From positions 271,073 to 335,072 of the forward strand of contig GG697240.1 in the NCBI GenBank assembly GCA_009387755.1: DNA of 64,000 bases. The letters are read 5' to 3'. Position numbers and translations under genes: made by a program. Below the pieces are notes generated by a model, which searched no databases, was not told the origin of the DNA, and worked only from the letters and a program-made list of their open reading frames with translations. Shown here piece by piece: positions 60,110-64,000 of the stretch; the stretch's first letter is position 1; every line of letters begins with the position of its first letter. The stretch is from Candidatus Micrarchaeum acidiphilum ARMAN-2. Lineage in GTDB: Archaea; Micrarchaeota; Micrarchaeia; Micrarchaeales; Micrarchaeaceae.

Positions 60110-60256
60110 TAATTCACCAGTGTATAATAAGATTTACAGCTAAATTTACATTCTAAAAGCTTTTATATCTTTGTGGCTCCTGTCATTGGGCTGCAAGAAG
60201 TCTGGAGGAAGCTATTGCTATTTATTTTTTATATGAGCATGCCTTAGGGTGATTGA

Positions 60257-60583
60257 ATGGTTACTATTGAGGATTTTTCCAAGATCGAGCTCAGGATTGG
60301 TAAGATAGTCGAAGTGGAGGACCTGGAAGGTGCGAAGAAGCCCATATATGCGATGAAAGTGGACCTTGGCGAGCTTGGGATAAGAAGCATTGCCGCAGGG
60401 ATAAAGGATGTGTATTCGAAGGAGCAGCTGCTTGGAAAGCGCGTAGTGGTGGTGGCGAACCTTGACCCTAAGAGGATAGCAAACTTCGTTTCGGAAGGTA
60501 TGGTCCTGGCAGCCGAGGACGAGTCTGGCATATCCCTGCTTGGTCCAGACAAGGAGCTTATGCCCGGGAGCAGAGTAAGATGA
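60257..60583 (+). CDS. Stand-alone tRNA-binding (EMAP/MetRS-beta) domain protein
   Basis: A 108-residue OB-fold protein: IELRIGKIVEVEDLEGAKKPIYAMKVDLGELG, SIAAGIKDVYSKEQLLGKRVVVVANL and MVLAAEDE are typical of the MetRS C-terminal/CsaA tRNA-binding domain. The neighbouring MetRS lacks this domain and ends one base away in convergent orientation, so the two products probably act together. Confidence 0.92.
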   Translation: MVTIEDFSKIELRIGKIVEVEDLEGAKKPIYAMKVDLGELGIRSIAAGIKDVYSKEQLLGKRVVVVANLDPKRIANFVSEGMVLAAEDESGISLLGPDKELMPGSRVR

Positions 60584-62242
60584 TTACGAATCTATGTATT
60601 TCTCGAAGTTCTTGCGCTCCTTTTCGGTTATTTTGCTGAATATGGCTTTTGGCGGCTTGTTTGTGTCTATATCAGGCACGTTCTCCAACATCTTTATTTC
60701 AGGCTGCCCGTCCATGCCAAAATAATCCAGTATCTTGGATGCAGCATCTGGGGCAAACGGCCACAGCATTATGCCTAGGTCGTATACTATTTGTCTTAGG
60801 GACACCATTATCTTTGAAAACTCCCTTTTCGAATTTGCATCTCCGGCCTTGGCAAGCTTCCACGGCTCTGTGCTGCTCATGACTTCGTTGCCAAGCTCTG
60901 AGAGCTCTATGACTTTGTGAAGCGCGTTTCGCATGTTTATTGCGTCGAACTCTGCGATGTACTCGCTTATTATCGACCTCGCCTTTGAAATCGATGCCGC
61001 ATCGTCCTCCTCGCCTGATATTATTCCGCGGTTGGCACCGTATATGGTCAGCACCCTGTTTACGAGGTTGCCTATCTTGTCGTTCATTACCTTGTTCACT
61101 ATTTCTATGAATTCCTCTATTGAGAAATCGGTATCGGATGTTTCCGGCAGCAGATACATTAGTGCAAACCTCCAGTAATCAGATGGCAGCAGCTCCACTG
61201 CGCCCTCCATGTTGAGCCCCACTCCCTTGCTTTTGGAAAACTTTACCCCCTTGGCGTTCAGGTATTCGAAAACCTTTATGGTGTGCGGCAGTACGTATTC
61301 CCTGCCGGCGCCTATAAGTATACCGGGCCACATCATTGTATGGAATTCAAGATTGTCCTTTCCCATGAACTGAATGAGCTTTGTGTCCGGATCCTTCCAG
61401 TAATTAAGGTACTGGCTTTCACTCCATTCCCGCGTTATCCCTATGTATCCTATCACTGCGTCAAACCATACATAGAAGGCTTTGTCCTCGAAGCCCTTTA
61501 GCGGTACGGGGAATCCCCATTTTATGTTCCTGGTTATGTCTCTCGGCTTTAGACCCTGCTCGAGATAGCTCAGGGTCTTGTTGATGGCATTTTTGGTCCA
61601 GTTGTTGTGCTTGTGCGACTCTACAAATGCCTTTATTTCCCCAGAAAGCGCTTCTAGGTCCAGAGCGAGGTTCTTTGTCTTGCGAAATTCAAGCTTTTTG
61701 TTGCCGCATACTGCGCAGTACGGCTCTATTAACTCCTGCGGGCTTAGCAAGTGCCCGCAGTTTTCGCACTGATCTCCGCGAGCGTCTGAGTAGCCGCAGT
61801 ATGGGCATGTACCTATGATGAACCTGTCTGACAGGAATCTGTCATCTACGCTGCAGTAGGCCTGCGTGTCCTCGGTCTCAATTATGTAGCCGTTCTTCCT
61901 GAGCGATTCAAATATCTCGTACACAGTTAGCTTATTGCTTTCAGAATGGGTCTTGCCATAGTAAGTGAACGTGCATCCAGACCTTTCCATTACCTTTTTT
62001 ATCTTTTCGTGCACTTCGTTGGAAAGCCGGTCCGGGGTTATGCCTGCCTTTATCGCCTTTAGCTCTATTGGTGTGCCGTGCTGGTCCGAGCCGCATATGA
62101 ATATGGCGTCCTCGCCCTTCATCTTTAGGTACTTGAAATAAACGTCAGCGGGAAGTATTGACCCGACGAAATTCCCGAGGTGCGGAACGGCTTCCGCATA
62201 CGGCAATGCAGATGTCACTATAAACTTTTGCGTCTTATTCAC
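60584..62242 (-). CDS. metG: Methionyl-tRNA synthetase
   Basis: A 552-residue class I enzyme without the C-terminal dimer domain. HIGH region SALPYAEAVPHLGNFVGS, the zinc knuckle insert with four CxxC pairs (CPYCGY, CENCGH, CAVCGN region), KFSKSKG as KMSKS, and the helical anticodon domain. GTG 62242 overlaps the GGTG ribosome site; an in-frame ACG at 62233 lies six bases after GGTG and would give (M)QKFIVTSALPYAE, so the start is uncertain. Confidence 0.95.
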   Translation of the reverse strand: MNKTQKFIVTSALPYAEAVPHLGNFVGSILPADVYFKYLKMKGEDAIFICGSDQHGTPIELKAIKAGITPDRLSNEVHEKIKKVMERSGCTFTYYGKTHSESNKLTVYEIFESLRKNGYIIETEDTQAYCSVDDRFLSDRFIIGTCPYCGYSDARGDQCENCGHLLSPQELIEPYCAVCGNKKLEFRKTKNLALDLEALSGEIKAFVESHKHNNWTKNAINKTLSYLEQGLKPRDITRNIKWGFPVPLKGFEDKAFYVWFDAVIGYIGITREWSESQYLNYWKDPDTKLIQFMGKDNLEFHTMMWPGILIGAGREYVLPHTIKVFEYLNAKGVKFSKSKGVGLNMEGAVELLPSDYWRFALMYLLPETSDTDFSIEEFIEIVNKVMNDKIGNLVNRVLTIYGANRGIISGEEDDAASISKARSIISEYIAEFDAINMRNALHKVIELSELGNEVMSSTEPWKLAKAGDANSKREFSKIMVSLRQIVYDLGIMLWPFAPDAASKILDYFGMDGQPEIKMLENVPDIDTNKPPKAIFSKITEKERKNFEKYIDS

Positions 62243-62286
62243 CTTTTAGTAGTTTTAATGATTTTATCACAAAATTAATTAACTTT

Positions 62287-62303
62287 ATAGTATAATTTAC
62301 TAT
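62287..62303. promoter_or_regulatory. Inverted repeat in the metG-mcm divergent promoter region
   Basis: ATAGTA-TAATT-TACTAT is a perfect 6+6 palindrome in the 115-bp gap between the divergent metG and mcm starts. It overlaps the TATA-rich part, so it may be a shared promoter or operator. Its AT-only nature makes chance possible. Confidence 0.3.
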
Positions 62304-62357
62304 GGGGAGTGGAACGCCTTTGTTTATGTAGAGACAACCCAATGGTTAGGTGATTGT

Positions 62358-64000
62358 ATGGCTGATGCGCTTATCGAGGCAATAAAACTTAAATTTGACG
62401 AATTTCTGGAGAGATATTACCACGATGCAATCAACGACATCGCAATCTCGTTCCCTAACAAAAAAAGCCTTTATGTAGACGTGGAGGATCTCGAGAAGTA
62501 CGATCCAGAGCTAGCAGCCGAGCTTTTGGACAAACCCGATGTAATATTGGAAGCCGCAAACCTTTCCCTTGCAGAGAGGCTCAAAGGCATAATTTCTGGC
62601 AGAGGAGAGCTGCACGTAAGGTTTTATAACCAGAAACTCAACAGCCCGCTGGTGCAGGATGTGGGTTCCGAGTACATTGGCAAGATGATAATGCTTGACA
62701 GCCTGATAGTGAAAAGGTCTGAAATAAGCCCTAGGGTAAAGGTTGGGACATATGAATGCAGCTACTGCGGGGCAAGGGTAACAGTCAGGATAGGTAAGGA
62801 GGACGTTTCGGATATATGTCCGCAGTGCAAGAGAAAATCATTGAAGCGCCTGCAGGACGAGTCGGAATTCATAAACTTGCAGAAGATAGCGATACAGGAC
62901 CCGCTTGAAAGGCTCAGGGGAAATACGCCGACCTGGCAACTCGAGGCCTGGATAGAAGATGATATGGTAAACACAGTAATACCGGGGGATAGAGTTGACC
63001 TCACAGGCATACTAAGAATAAGGCCGCGGCGCGGCATAAAGGGGAAGATAGAGCCAGATCTTTATACGATGTTTTTAGACACCATAAGCATATCTAAAAA
63101 GAAAAAGGATTTTGCCGATGTGGAGATAAACGAGGAGGAGAAACGGGAGATAAAAGATCTTGCTGAAGACCCGCAGGTATTCGATAAGATAGCGAAGTCG
63201 ATAGTCCCGTCAATATACGGGCATGAAGAGATAAAGCAAGCAGTTGCTCTGCAGCTCTTCGGGGGCACGGAAGGCAAGCAGCTTGTCGACGGCGGGCTAA
63301 TACGAAGCGATATACACATGCTTTTGATAGGCGACCCTGGAAGCGCAAAGACCAGGATACTGCAGGCCGTTTCGAGGCTTGTGCCTAAGGGCATATATGT
63401 AAGCGGAAAATCTGTTACCGGAGGGGGCCTTACCGCGGTCGCAGAGCGCGATGACTTCTCCGAGGGCGGATGGACGCTTAAGGCCGGGGCCCTTGTCCTG
63501 GGCAGCGGAGGTGTTGTGTCGATAGACGAATTTGACAAGATAGGCGAGGAGGACAGAGCTGCGCTCCATGAGGCTCTCGAATCTCAGACGATAAGCGTAG
63601 CCAAGGCCGGGATAATAGCCACATTTACGGCGAAGTCCGCGGTGCTTGCCGCGGCAAACCCCAAATATGGAAGGTTTGATCCGAATCAGTATCCGGCTGA
63701 GCAGTTCAATATACCACCCACCCTGCTTTCCAGATTTGACCTCATATTTCCGATAATGGATTCGCTCGACGAAGAGCTTGACAGGAGCGTTGCAAAACAC
63801 ATACTGGTGCAGCACCAGGCTGCCGGTGCAACGCTGATGCATTCCGGCGAGGACGTGGAGCAGGTAGAAATGCCCCCGATTGACAGGGAGATACTGAGAA
63901 AGTATATATCTTATGCAAGAAGGTACATAAACCCCAGGCTGGGGGGAGAAGCAGCGGACAAAATAGAGAAGTATTATATGGAGTTGAGAAAATTTGGGAG
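62358..64000 (+). CDS. mcm: Replicative helicase MCM (partial, runs off window)
   Basis: The first 547 residues of MCM, from ATG 62358 five bases after GGTG. The N-terminal domain with a zinc finger (CSYC and CPQC at about 134-157) and OB-fold precede the AAA+ motor. Walker A is LLIGDPGSAKT (about 322-332), Walker B VVSIDEFDKIG and arginine finger LLSRFDLIF. The window ends before the C-terminal winged helix. It unwinds DNA at replication forks and is divergent from metG. Confidence 0.96.
   Translation, partial: MADALIEAIKLKFDEFLERYYHDAINDIAISFPNKKSLYVDVEDLEKYDPELAAELLDKPDVILEAANLSLAERLKGIISGRGELHVRFYNQKLNSPLVQDVGSEYIGKMIMLDSLIVKRSEISPRVKVGTYECSYCGARVTVRIGKEDVSDICPQCKRKSLKRLQDESEFINLQKIAIQDPLERLRGNTPTWQLEAWIEDDMVNTVIPGDRVDLTGILRIRPRRGIKGKIEPDLYTMFLDTISISKKKKDFADVEINEEEKREIKDLAEDPQVFDKIAKSIVPSIYGHEEIKQAVALQLFGGTEGKQLVDGGLIRSDIHMLLIGDPGSAKTRILQAVSRLVPKGIYVSGKSVTGGGLTAVAERDDFSEGGWTLKAGALVLGSGGVVSIDEFDKIGEEDRAALHEALESQTISVAKAGIIATFTAKSAVLAAANPKYGRFDPNQYPAEQFNIPPTLLSRFDLIFPIMDSLDEELDRSVAKHILVQHQAAGATLMHSGEDVEQVEMPPIDREILRKYISYARRYINPRLGGEAADKIEKYYMELRKFG

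Overview
The window is an archaeal chromosome segment, very probably from an acid-mine-type DPANN archaeon of the Micrarchaeota/ARMAN group. That placement is an inference. It rests on the archaeal information-processing genes (Pelota, Spt4/Rpo7, Rpo11, Csl4, fibrillarin, Nop5, Kae1/Bud32, MCM, ribosomal proteins S26e, S8e and P0/P1), a very divergent 16S rRNA gene, BHB introns in both a tRNA and the 16S gene, and small compact gene sets with many 1-20 bp gaps or overlaps. Many starts follow one rule: GGTG, 5-6 nt, then ATG or TTG. This matches the CACCTC tail of the 16S rRNA. No stretch longer than about 300 bases lacks a gene.

Layout. 1-4.4 kb is a mobile island. It holds the end of a small operon, a truncated AAA ATPase, a SWIM-finger DDE transposase, a beta-class DNA methyltransferase and a MamI-like restriction enzyme. 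4.5-10.8 kb holds pelA, a DedA protein, a glycosyltransferase, a K+ channel, a ROK-like protein that has lost its catalytic residues, and an EamA transporter. 10.9-14.7 kb is AT-rich and encodes two large membrane/surface proteins. 14.8-31.4 kb carries tRNA-Glu, an intron-bearing tRNA-Arg, DsbA-like and Hsp20 proteins, fibrillarin, GluRS, FKBP, Spt4/Rpo7, a PIN protein, an unusually short Nop5, GlyRS, an Ogg1-type glycosylase and translin. 32-43.7 kb carries S26e, Bud32/Kae1, Trm56, eIF1/L29, an MFS carrier, L1-L10-P1, Csl4, Rpo11, a DUF99 protein and an M20 peptidase. 44.0-46.0 kb is a solitary 16S gene with a 519-nt intron encoding a LAGLIDADG protein; a pre-rRNA processing stem encloses the gene and no 23S follows. 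46.2-50.7 kb contains pyrophosphatase, an ArsC-like phosphatase and a mercury-type cluster (HxlR regulator, MerT/F-like membrane protein, thioredoxin, MerA). 50.8-52.4 kb is S11-S4-S13. 52.7-56.7 kb is a riboflavin locus (two RibA paralogues and RibB) invaded by an IS605-type TnpB element and a miniature copy of it. 56.9-64.0 kb holds class II LysRS, ornithine carbamoyltransferase, S8e, a stand-alone tRNA-binding protein, MetRS and the start of MCM.

The most unusual signals are in RNA. The 16S decoding-site helix h44 has three consecutive base pairs changed on both strands. The central pseudoknot pair 18-917 is inverted. tRNA-Arg(CCT) carries a 21-nt intron inside the T-loop with a perfect bulge-helix-bulge fold. 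Several proteins keep a family fold but lack the catalytic residues (ROK kinase, DsbA-like, transglutaminase-like, LAGLIDADG, TnpB).
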